64,000 bases of DNA from Nisaea sp. GTDB lineage: Bacteria > Pseudomonadota > Alphaproteobacteria > Thalassobaculales > Thalassobaculaceae. The number at the start of each line of letters is the position of its first letter. Within the stretch, counting starts at the first letter, position 1. The DNA is taken from assembly GCF_034670185.1 (NCBI RefSeq), contig NZ_JAXMNY010000001.1:1-64000 (forward strand), written 5' to 3'. Both the position numbers and the translations under genes were made by a program. The notes under the pieces were generated by a model. That model did no database searches. It was not told the DNA's origin and saw only the letters and a list, made by a program, of their open reading frames with translations. Positions 1 through 8,423 of this stretch are shown one piece after another.

Positions 1-386
1 AGCTGGACCGGGGCGCCCTTGCCATCCCGGCCGGTGAGGACGTGACCAAAGAGGCGGGTCCGGTGACATATGTCACGGACACGGAGAGGGAACTGGCTGC
101 ACTGTGGTCGGACCTGCTCGGCGGCGGAACGTTCCGGCCCGAGGACGGGTTCTTCGCGGTTGGCGGCCACTCGCTGCTCGGCGTTCGTCTGGTCGCACAG
201 ATCAGGCAGCGCTTCGGTGCGTCTCTGCCGCTAAGGGCTGTGTTCGAGCAGGCCAGTCTGGCAGCCATGGCGCGGGCCGTGGATGCATTGCGCCCGGAAA
301 CGGGAGACAGCGGCCCGGCGGCGTCCGACGGGCCGATCACCCGCCGGGCCAGACGCTCCGGCAAAAGAGGTATGGAGCTGACATGA
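1..386 (+). CDS. NRPS, C-terminal end (A-domain tail plus carrier domain), partial
   Basis: This is the 3' end of a nonribosomal peptide synthetase that begins upstream; the open frame runs from the first bases (first full codon at 3). The first residues, LDRGAL, fit the A10 end of an adenylation domain. A full peptidyl-carrier domain follows, with the phosphopantetheine motif GGHSL and its Ser codon at 171-173. The protein ends about 70 residues after that Ser with no condensation or thioesterase domain, so the chain must pass to another protein. Its TGA overlaps the ATG of the next NRPS (ATGA), so the two are translationally coupled and this is probably the upstream subunit of the same assembly line. 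Substrate specificity cannot be read because most of the A domain lies outside the window. Confidence 0.92.
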   Translation, partial: LDRGALAIPAGEDVTKEAGPVTYVTDTERELAALWSDLLGGGTFRPEDGFFAVGGHSLLGVRLVAQIRQRFGASLPLRAVFEQASLAAMARAVDALRPETGDSGPAASDGPITRRARRSGKRGMELT

Positions 387-3300
387 GCCCGGACGGCCTC
401 GGCGACAGGCTGGATTTCATTCTCGAACCGGACCTGCCGCTCTCCACCATGCAGCTCGGCATTCTGGCCGAGCAATGGATGGCACCGGAGAGCACCCGGT
501 ACAACGTTCCGGTGGCGTTTCGCATCACGGGCCGGGTCGATATCGATGCCCTGCGCGCGGCGTTGCGCTGGCTGGTCGACCGGCATGAAGTGCTGCGCAC
601 GGTTTATCGCGACGGGCCGGATGGACCGGTGCAGGCGATTACCGAGACGGCGCCGGACCTTTTGACACTTTCCTCCGTGAAAGATCCGTCCGGACTGGCG
701 ACGGCGGCGCGCGCACTGGCCGGGCACATTTTCAATCTGAAAACAGACCTGCCGTTACATCCCGTTCTGATCTCCGCCGGTCAGGATGCAACGGCGCTTG
801 TGCTGGTATTCCATCATATCGCCGTCGATGGATGGACCGTCCGGTTGCTGCTGGACGAGCTGGCCAAAGCCTACACGGCCTATAGCGCTGGCCGCGTGCC
901 GGACCTGCCGGAACCCGAACTGCAATATGCGGACTGGGGCGCCTGGCAGCAGGAACAGCTTGAAAAGCCGGAGATGGCGACGCTACGGACGGCCGCCATA
1001 GACCGACTGATGGCTATCGAGGATGGCCTCGGTCTGCCGCCGCGCCCCGGATTGATGCCTGAAGGTGAGGGCGATAACGGCGCCGAGATGGTGCCTTTCA
1101 TGCTTGATGGCCCGACCGTGGAAAGGGCGGAAGAAACGGCGCGCGAGGTCGGGGTCAGCCTCTATGCCTTGCTGGCGGGGGCGTATGCCCTCGTGATCGG
1201 CCGCCTGGCTGATCGTGACCGTCTTGCCATGGGCACGCCGGTCGCCCTTCGGGACCGGAGCGAGCTGCACGGTACGGCCGGTTGTTTTGTGAATACGGTG
1301 ACTGTTTCGGCTGATCTATCGCCAGCCAAGAGTCGCACGGAATATCTTACGGGACTCAGGCACGCGGTGGTGGATGCGCTGGATGCCCGGGATATTCCAT
1401 TCGAGCAGATCATGCGCGGCCTCGCCGAAAGCCGTAGCGAAGAGGCTCCGGCGGTGCGCTGTTTCTTTAATTTCGACGATGCGGGGTTTGCGCCGCCGGA
1501 TCTGCCGGGACTGACGCTCGAAATTCTCGACTGCGACCGGGGAACGGCAAAGTTCGACCTGATGATGTCCATGGTACGGGACGGGGCCGATATTCGCGCT
1601 GGCTTCGATTATGCGGTTGGTGTGCTGCCGCGTGCGGTTGCTCTTTCCGTGCCGGACAGGTTCCGCCGGGCGCTGGATTGGCTCTGTACCAGGAATGGAC
1701 AAGCGCTGTCGGACTTCGCTCTGATTGACGAACCTGAAACGGAGACGCTGAGGCTCCTTGGCTCCGGAGCGGTCGTGCCGGTGTCGGAGGGGACTGTTGA
1801 CGCTGCGGTCTTTACAGCGGCCGACGCGGCGCCGGACGCATTGGCTGTCAGCGCGCCCGACGGCAATCTTACATTCTCCGAACTTATAGCCGCGGCTTCG
1901 ACGCTGGCTGGCCAGCTTGCTGCATCCGGGGTCGGTCGTGGCGACCGGGTACTTATTCTGCTGCCGCGCTCTGCCGGATTGCCGGTGGCGATGCTTGGCA
2001 GTCTGCGGTCAGCGGCAGCCTATGTGCCGGTTGAGGTCGGGCTGCCGGAACGCCGGTTGCGGGAGATTGTGGAAGATGCTGCGCCGTCGGCGATACTTTT
2101 CTCGCCTGGCTCCCGGCAGCTTGCCGAAGCGGTCGCATTGCCGGATACGGCGTTGTTCGAGGCGGACGGCGCTGCGTTCAGCAAAATCAAGGGTGATGGT
2201 GGTGCCAGGGCTCAGGAAGCGCCGCAGCCAGATGATCTTGCGTACATGATCTACACCTCGGGTTCTACCGGGCGACCGAAGGGTGTCATGGTGCCCCATC
2301 GTGGCGTCATCAATTATCTCTCCTGGGCGCGCGATGCGTTCGAGATCGAGGACGGCAATGGCACGGCGGTGGTCACTGCGACCGCTTTCGATGCGACCGT
2401 GCTGTCCTTCTGGCTGCCGCTTTTCGCCGGAAAGCCTGTCCATCTGATGCCGGAAGACGGCGCGATTGAGGTGCTTTCCGAAAAGCTCGCTGCCGGCGCT
2501 GATTATGGCTTCGTGAAAATGACGCCGGCCCATCTCGATCTGCTGGCGGACCTGAAACCGGTAGCGGCGCAGGCTACCGGCGCCCGCATGTTCGTGGTCG
2601 GCGGGGAGGCTCTTTCGACAGCTTCGACGGCGGCTTGGCGGAGCGATGCGCCGACGATCCGTTTGATCAACGAGTACGGTCCGACCGAGACGGTCGTGGG
2701 CTGCATCTTCCATGAGGTCAATGGGCAACGGGGTAAGGCGGAGCCGATTGGCAAGGCGATCTGGAACACCCGTGCCTATGTGCTGGACCGCGCGCTCGAG
2801 CCGGTGCCCGAAGGCATGCCGGGTGAGCTTTTTATCGGCGGTGCCGGGGTGGCCTGGGGGTATTGGCGGCGTCCGGGGCTGACGGCGGATCGGTTCCTTG
2901 CGGACCCTTACGCGGCGGAGCCCGGCGCGCGGATGTACCGGACCGGGGACATCGTCTGCTGGCGTGAGGACGGGAATCTCGAATATCTCGGCCGCTCCGA
3001 CGATCAGGTGAAGGTGCGGGGCTTCCGCATCGAGCCGGGCGAGGTGGAAGCGGCGCTGCGCTCCGTCGATGGTGTGCAGAGCGCTGCCGTGGTCGCGGTT
3101 GGGGACGGCAGCGACAGACGACTGATCGGTTTCATCACGGGAACGATAGACGCGCAGGTTTGCAAAGAAACTGTCGTCGGATTGCTGCCGGGCCATATGG
3201 TGCCGGACCAGCTCCACAGGCTGGACAGCCTTCCGCTGACCCGGAGCGGGAAGACAGACCGCCGCGCGCTTGCCCTGATGGAGGTGGAAACATCCGCCGA

Positions 3301-6300
3301 AAAAGCACATGAACAGGCTGCGCATGGGAAGGTCGATCCGGAAAAATTGAATGCTCTTCTGGATATCTGGCGGACGGTCCTGAAATCCGAAAGCGCGGGT
3401 GCGGAGACGGACTTTTTCACGGCTGGTGGAACGTCCCTTGCCGCAATCCGGCTTATCGCCCGGCTGAAGCGGACGTTCGGTGTCGGGCTTGCGTTCGCGG
3501 ATCTGGCTTCGGCACCGACGCCTGCGGCATTGGCATCGAAATTGTTCGGCGATGTGGCTGAGGCCCCGGCTGCCGAGCCAGCGCATCTGCTGGATGTTCT
3601 TGAGGTTGTGCGCACTGTGCTGAAGCAGCCGGAACTCGATGCCGGAGTGGATTTCTTTGCCGCGGGGGGAACGTCGCTTGCAGCGATCAGAATCGTCGCC
3701 CGGCTGAAAAGATCTCTCGGGGTCGACGTTCCGAACGATATCGTGCATCGCGGCCGCACCGTCCGGGGCATGGCGGAATTGCTTTCCGGCACGGGCTCGG
3801 GTGCTGAAGACAGCGGCCCGGCCCTTCGCTTGCCGGAGGGCGAGACGCCGGTGGTGTCGCCAGGGGAGGCCCAGCTCTGGCTCGACCATCAGCTTGGCGG
3901 CGAGGCGAGTGCCTATGTCATGCAAGCCGCCATCCGGCTCTCAATGGACGATCCGGAGACGGCTCTTGCCGATGCTTTCGACCGGCTGGCTGACCGCCAT
4001 CCGGTGCTGCGATCTGCCTATCCAGATACCGGAGCGGGGCCGGAGCTGCGTGTCGTAGCCAAAGTGCGGGCGACGATCAAGATTGTGGACGGGGGGAGCG
4101 ACGTCGATACCGCCGTGCAGAGCGCGGCCCGGTCGGACGCGGAACGGGCTTTCGATATTGAGGCCGGTGAAACAGCGCGCCTGACATATGTTTCCGGCGG
4201 ACCCGAGGCCGGTGTGCTGATCCTGTCGCTGCATCACATTATCTCCGATGGAACCACGTTAGGTGTGCTGCTAGGCGATCTGCTGGCGTTTCTGACCGGC
4301 AGTGAACCGGGGGCGGAGCCGAAGGCGGACTATCGCGCTTACGCGAAGTGGCGTCATGAGCGGGTTGCCGAGACCGGACCGGCCGAAACGGAATTTTGGG
4401 TCCGGAAACTTGCCGCAGCGCCGGGTCCGCTCGATCTTCCGTCGGACCGTCCGAGACGGCTCGATCATCAGCCAGACGGCGCCTCGGTGACATTGCGTAT
4501 CGGTAAGGACCTGACGATGCGGGCGGAAGCGATCGCCCGTTCCGAAGGCGGGACATTGCAGGGCATGCTTGTCGCGGCCTATGCGCTCTTTCTGCACCGC
4601 CTGACGGGTGCCGAGGACCTTGTGCTTGGCATCCCTGTCAGCGACAGGCCCGAGGGCTTCGAGCATGTCGCGGGATTGTTCCTGAATACGCTTCCTCTGC
4701 GGCTCGGTTTTGACGGAAAGGAAACGGGTGCTGGCCTGCTTGGGCAGGTGCGGGAGAGCATGGCTGAGCTTTTGAGCCATGCGGACCTGCCGCTGTCACG
4801 CATTGTCGAAGCGGTAAAACCGGAACGTCATCAGGGACGCACACCGCTGCTGCACAGCGTGCTGGATTGGCGCGAGGCGGCGACCGGCGACGGTCTGCCG
4901 GCGGAGCTTTTCCCGTTGCCTGTGGCAACGGCGCCGTTTGACATTGCCGCCAGTCTCTCGAAAGAGGCTGGTGGCGCTATCGTCGGCGGTCTCATTTATG
5001 ACAGCGCCCTGCTGGATGAAGCGACGGTGGCTGCGTGGAGCCGTTCTTTCTGTCTGTTGTTCGAAGGGTTGGTCGAGGGGCTGGAGCAGCCGGTCGGCGC
5101 CATTGCGGCGGTGGCGGCAGAGGATCGTGACCGGTCTATTCTGGAAGGCCCGGCACCGGAGCCGCTTCCGGATCTGGCGGCATTACTTGAAGACACATTG
5201 GCAAAGCATGCCGCCTTGCCCGCACTTGAGTATGGCGGGGACGTAATCACCTATGGCGCATTGGCCGAGCAAGCGCTCTCCGATGGCGGCGATCCGGTCG
5301 CGACGATTGAGACGGATGATCCGGTGCGCCGGGTGATTGACGCTCTGGCGGCGCTGCGCGCGAGGCGCATTCTGGCCTTGATGGATTCCGCCCTGCCGGA
5401 GACCCGGAAGGCCCGTATGCGGGACATTCTGGAAGCGGTGCCTGATGGCACTGATGGCGCCTATGTTCAATTCACCAGTGGCTCTACCGGTACACCGAAA
5501 GCGGCATTGCTTGGCCGGGAGGGGCTGGCAAACCTGATCCGGACCATTGGCGCGGACCTCTCCATTCAACCAGGCTGCCGTGTGCTGCAACTGGCGGCGC
5601 CGGCTTTCGATGCCTGGGTCTGGGAAGTTTTCACCACGCTGGGCTCCGGCGGTACGCTCGTGCTCGCGGACCGGGAGGACCTGCAGGCGGGACCGCCCCT
5701 TGCAGCCACTCTGCGGGACCGCCGTATCAGCCACGCGACGATCACACCGTCGGCGTTGTCGGCGCTTGGCTCCGCGGACTTCCCTGACCTGAAGACGGTG
5801 GTCGCGGCTGGTGAGCCGTTGCCCGGTGCGCTTGCCGATCTCTGGTCTCCGGGACGCCGTCTGTTCAATGCATACGGTCCCTGCGAGACGACAATCTGCG
5901 CCACGCATGGCCTCTGTGACACCGGGCGCATCCCTGATATCGGCGCGCCGATTATCGGTCTATCGGTAACGATTGCAGACAAATACGGCCTGCCTGCAAT
6001 ACCGGGTTCGGTTGGCGAAATCCTGATCAGCGGCCTTGGCGTGGGTCTTGGTTATATCGGGGATGCTGAACGCTCCGAAGAGCGCTTTATCGAAGGTCCT
6101 GGTGGCGAGCGCTGCTACCGCACGGGAGATTTCGGCCGGGTCAACCGCGATGGCCGCATCCAGTTTGTCGGCCGGGATGACCGCCAGGTGAAAATCCGGG
6201 GCGTGCGTATCGAGCTTGATGAGGTTGAGCATGCACTGCGCGCCGTGCCGGGTGTGGAGCAGGCAGCGGTGATCACGGCGCCCGATGCTGATGGCCGCCC

Positions 6301-7414
6301 GGCGCTGGCTGCCTGGATCACCGGCCCGGCCGACAATGCTGCGGGATCGGTGCGGGAGACCTTGGCCGGGCGTTTGCCTGAAACCATGCTGCCCGCTTAT
6401 CTCACCGTGCTCGGCGCCCTGCCGATGACGGCGACGGGCAAGATCGACCGGAACGAGTTGAGCCTGCCAAAGGCCGGGACCGCGGAGATCGGAGGAGAAC
6501 CCCGGACGGACCTGGAAGCACAGATACTCGATGTTTTCCGCGACATTCTCTCGCTGCCACACCGCCCCGGACGGGAGCAGAATTTCTTCACGCTCGGTGG
6601 CCATTCTCTTCTCGCGGTCCGTCTGGCGGCCCGTTTGGGCGACCAGATCGGTCGCCGCCTGCCTTTGCCGCAGGTCTTTGCTAATCCGACAGCGGCGGCG
6701 CTCGTCCGCCTCATCGAAGCCGGGGCGAGGCCAGATGAAAAATGCATGCTCCGGGCGCTCCGCGACGGACCGCAGCCAGCCGGGTTCCTGATCCATCCGG
6801 TCGATGGCTCGGGGCAGGTCTACAGTCTGCTCGCCAGTGAATGGCAACAGGATCGCCGCCTTGTCGCTGTAGAGCAGGGGCGCGGGTTCGATGCCTTGGC
6901 GGAGCAGGCGGATGCTTATGCGACGACTATTGCCGGCGCGGCCAGTGACACGGAGCCTGTCCATCTGGCGGGATGGTCGCTTGGCGCCGTGCTTGCGGCT
7001 GCAATCGCGGAAAGGTTGCGTGATCTTGGCCGGGATGTGAGGCTGGTGCTGATCGATGCAGCCGCACCGGGGTATGAAGCTGACCGGGCGGAGATCGATG
7101 CGGCTGATATTGCCGCTGCCGCCGCCGAAGCCGGTGCGGATGAGGCAACTGTCGCCCGGGCGCGTGATAATGTCCGCATTGCCGGGGCGTATCGTTTTGC
7201 ATCCACCGCTGGTCCGGCGTCCCTGATTCGGGCTGCGGGCACCGAACGGGGCACGATGGATGATGCGCTGGGCTGGTTGTCAGTATTTGACCAGGTGACC
7301 GTCGAAACGGTCGAAGGAACGCATCAGACTTTGTTGCGGGAAGGCAATCTCGTGGCATTGGCACAACTGATAGAACGACTTTGGCACGAACAAGGGAGCA
7401 AGGGGCATGGCTGA
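383..7414 (+). CDS. Two-module NRPS, C-A-T-T-C-A-T-TE, 2343 aa
   Basis: Terminal NRPS subunit. Domains in order: C1 (HHIAVDG at 144-150), A1 (core TSGSTG near 625, FDATVL at 669, NEYGPTET at 763), two tandem carrier domains (Ser1018 and Ser1098 in GGTS motifs), C2 (HHIISDG at 1284-1290), A2 (TSGSTG near 1698, FDAWVW at 1742, NAYGPCET at 1829), a carrier domain (Ser2075 in GGHS) and a type I thioesterase (GWSLG Ser2199, His2314). Aligned by eye to GrsA, pocket residues of A1 read D-A-L-K-V-G-E-V-G, nearest to Asn/Asp codes; those of A2 read D-A-W-T-V-A-A-I-C, almost the GrsA Phe code. The specificities are inferences. The start overlaps the upstream NRPS stop. The 3' end overlaps the hydroxylase gene by 8 bases. 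No epimerisation or methylation domain is visible. The A2 N-terminal lobe is unusually short. Confidence 0.93.
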   Translation: MSPDGLGDRLDFILEPDLPLSTMQLGILAEQWMAPESTRYNVPVAFRITGRVDIDALRAALRWLVDRHEVLRTVYRDGPDGPVQAITETAPDLLTLSSVKDPSGLATAARALAGHIFNLKTDLPLHPVLISAGQDATALVLVFHHIAVDGWTVRLLLDELAKAYTAYSAGRVPDLPEPELQYADWGAWQQEQLEKPEMATLRTAAIDRLMAIEDGLGLPPRPGLMPEGEGDNGAEMVPFMLDGPTVERAEETAREVGVSLYALLAGAYALVIGRLADRDRLAMGTPVALRDRSELHGTAGCFVNTVTVSADLSPAKSRTEYLTGLRHAVVDALDARDIPFEQIMRGLAESRSEEAPAVRCFFNFDDAGFAPPDLPGLTLEILDCDRGTAKFDLMMSMVRDGADIRAGFDYAVGVLPRAVALSVPDRFRRALDWLCTRNGQALSDFALIDEPETETLRLLGSGAVVPVSEGTVDAAVFTAADAAPDALAVSAPDGNLTFSELIAAASTLAGQLAASGVGRGDRVLILLPRSAGLPVAMLGSLRSAAAYVPVEVGLPERRLREIVEDAAPSAILFSPGSRQLAEAVALPDTALFEADGAAFSKIKGDGGARAQEAPQPDDLAYMIYTSGSTGRPKGVMVPHRGVINYLSWARDAFEIEDGNGTAVVTATAFDATVLSFWLPLFAGKPVHLMPEDGAIEVLSEKLAAGADYGFVKMTPAHLDLLADLKPVAAQATGARMFVVGGEALSTASTAAWRSDAPTIRLINEYGPTETVVGCIFHEVNGQRGKAEPIGKAIWNTRAYVLDRALEPVPEGMPGELFIGGAGVAWGYWRRPGLTADRFLADPYAAEPGARMYRTGDIVCWREDGNLEYLGRSDDQVKVRGFRIEPGEVEAALRSVDGVQSAAVVAVGDGSDRRLIGFITGTIDAQVCKETVVGLLPGHMVPDQLHRLDSLPLTRSGKTDRRALALMEVETSAEKAHEQAAHGKVDPEKLNALLDIWRTVLKSESAGAETDFFTAGGTSLAAIRLIARLKRTFGVGLAFADLASAPTPAALASKLFGDVAEAPAAEPAHLLDVLEVVRTVLKQPELDAGVDFFAAGGTSLAAIRIVARLKRSLGVDVPNDIVHRGRTVRGMAELLSGTGSGAEDSGPALRLPEGETPVVSPGEAQLWLDHQLGGEASAYVMQAAIRLSMDDPETALADAFDRLADRHPVLRSAYPDTGAGPELRVVAKVRATIKIVDGGSDVDTAVQSAARSDAERAFDIEAGETARLTYVSGGPEAGVLILSLHHIISDGTTLGVLLGDLLAFLTGSEPGAEPKADYRAYAKWRHERVAETGPAETEFWVRKLAAAPGPLDLPSDRPRRLDHQPDGASVTLRIGKDLTMRAEAIARSEGGTLQGMLVAAYALFLHRLTGAEDLVLGIPVSDRPEGFEHVAGLFLNTLPLRLGFDGKETGAGLLGQVRESMAELLSHADLPLSRIVEAVKPERHQGRTPLLHSVLDWREAATGDGLPAELFPLPVATAPFDIAASLSKEAGGAIVGGLIYDSALLDEATVAAWSRSFCLLFEGLVEGLEQPVGAIAAVAAEDRDRSILEGPAPEPLPDLAALLEDTLAKHAALPALEYGGDVITYGALAEQALSDGGDPVATIETDDPVRRVIDALAALRARRILALMDSALPETRKARMRDILEAVPDGTDGAYVQFTSGSTGTPKAALLGREGLANLIRTIGADLSIQPGCRVLQLAAPAFDAWVWEVFTTLGSGGTLVLADREDLQAGPPLAATLRDRRISHATITPSALSALGSADFPDLKTVVAAGEPLPGALADLWSPGRRLFNAYGPCETTICATHGLCDTGRIPDIGAPIIGLSVTIADKYGLPAIPGSVGEILISGLGVGLGYIGDAERSEERFIEGPGGERCYRTGDFGRVNRDGRIQFVGRDDRQVKIRGVRIELDEVEHALRAVPGVEQAAVITAPDADGRPALAAWITGPADNAAGSVRETLAGRLPETMLPAYLTVLGALPMTATGKIDRNELSLPKAGTAEIGGEPRTDLEAQILDVFRDILSLPHRPGREQNFFTLGGHSLLAVRLAARLGDQIGRRLPLPQVFANPTAAALVRLIEAGARPDEKCMLRALRDGPQPAGFLIHPVDGSGQVYSLLASEWQQDRRLVAVEQGRGFDALAEQADAYATTIAGAASDTEPVHLAGWSLGAVLAAAIAERLRDLGRDVRLVLIDAAAPGYEADRAEIDAADIAAAAAEAGADEATVARARDNVRIAGAYRFASTAGPASLIRAAGTERGTMDDALGWLSVFDQVTVETVEGTHQTLLREGNLVALAQLIERLWHEQGSKGHG

Positions 7415-8402
7415 GATCGACGGGTCCGTTCGGCGACTGTTCGACGGTGAGGATTTTGCCGTCATTGTCGAGGCGAATGGCGGAAGCGGCGACGCAGCAT
7501 CGTGGGTGTCCATTAATCTGTCCGCTGTCGAGGCGCTGGCGCGGGAGCACCCCGTTGTCGTCCTGCGCGGCATCGGGATTTCTGGTGAGAAGGATTTCCC
7601 AGGCGTCCGCGACCTGCTTGTCGGGCGTCCGGCGAATTACGTTTACCGCTCGACCCCGCGTACAGAAGTGCTCGAAGGCATCATGACGGCGACCGAATAT
7701 CCGGCGACGGAAGAAATCCTGATGCATTGCGAGAATGCCTATCAGCGGGATTGGCCGTTGCGGCTGGTGTTCTGTTGCATCAAGCCTGCGGAGACTGGCG
7801 GGCAGACCCCTGTCGCGGATGTGCGTGCCGTGACGCGCGCCCTCGGCGATGACGTGCTTGACGAGGTCGAGCGCCGGGGCGTGCGCTATATTCGGAATTA
7901 TCACGAAGGCTTCGATCTCGACTGGAAAACGGTATTCCAGACCGAGGATCGAGGTGAGGTCGAGGCGTTCTGCCGGGCCAACGATATTGATTTCGAATGG
8001 ACCCCGGAAGGACATCTCCGTACCGCGCAGACCTGCCAGGGAACGGCGCGTCACCCAGTTACGGGTGAGCGGCTCTGGTTCAATCAGGCGCAGCTCTTCC
8101 ATCCGTCAGCACTCGGTGAGGACGTGCTGGAAGACCTGATCGATATTTTTGGCGAGGATGGTCTGCCGCGCGATGCGCGCTTCGGAGACGGCGCACCGAT
8201 TGAGCCTGAAATCCTCAGCCGGGTACGCGATGCGTTCCAGACGGAGGCTCGTCAGTTCGACTGGCAGGTGGGTGATGTGATGATTGTCGACAACATGCTG
8301 GCCTCCCATGCCAGACGGCCCTTTACCGGTTCGCGCCGGGTTCTGGTCAGCATGGGCCGGATGAATTCCGAGTTGGGTGATGTCGCAGGAGCGGCAGAAT
8401 AG
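7407..8402 (+). CDS. SyrP/TauD-like Fe(II)/2-oxoglutarate hydroxylase
   Basis: 331-aa non-heme iron oxygenase of the TauD/clavaminate-synthase superfamily, closest by eye to SyrP-type NRPS tailoring enzymes. The facial triad is visible as His107-Cys-Glu109 and His301, with the Arg310/Arg311 pair in the expected 2-oxoglutarate-binding position after PFTG. The HxE form is known in the AsnO/VioC/clavaminate synthase branch. SyrP itself beta-hydroxylates Asp on a carrier domain. The ATG lies inside the NRPS 3' end (8-base overlap), so the enzyme is coupled to the assembly line and likely acts on a carrier-bound residue, possibly the Asn/Asp-like substrate of A1. That substrate is inferred. Confidence 0.85.
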   Translation: MAEIDGSVRRLFDGEDFAVIVEANGGSGDAASWVSINLSAVEALAREHPVVVLRGIGISGEKDFPGVRDLLVGRPANYVYRSTPRTEVLEGIMTATEYPATEEILMHCENAYQRDWPLRLVFCCIKPAETGGQTPVADVRAVTRALGDDVLDEVERRGVRYIRNYHEGFDLDWKTVFQTEDRGEVEAFCRANDIDFEWTPEGHLRTAQTCQGTARHPVTGERLWFNQAQLFHPSALGEDVLEDLIDIFGEDGLPRDARFGDGAPIEPEILSRVRDAFQTEARQFDWQVGDVMIVDNMLASHARRPFTGSRRVLVSMGRMNSELGDVAGAAE

Positions 8403-8423
8403 CCGCGTAGAGGAGACCGAATC

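Noticed and set aside
2009..3925. Very long open frame on the minus strand (638 aa) inside the NRPS gene
   Set aside because: It is antisense to clear NRPS domains, its product is Arg/His/Gln-rich with no recognisable family, and long shadow frames are expected in GC-rich DNA.
8403..8423. Possible RiPP precursor between the hydroxylase and radical SAM genes
   Set aside because: The gap is only 21 bases and holds a ribosome binding site, so no peptide gene fits.
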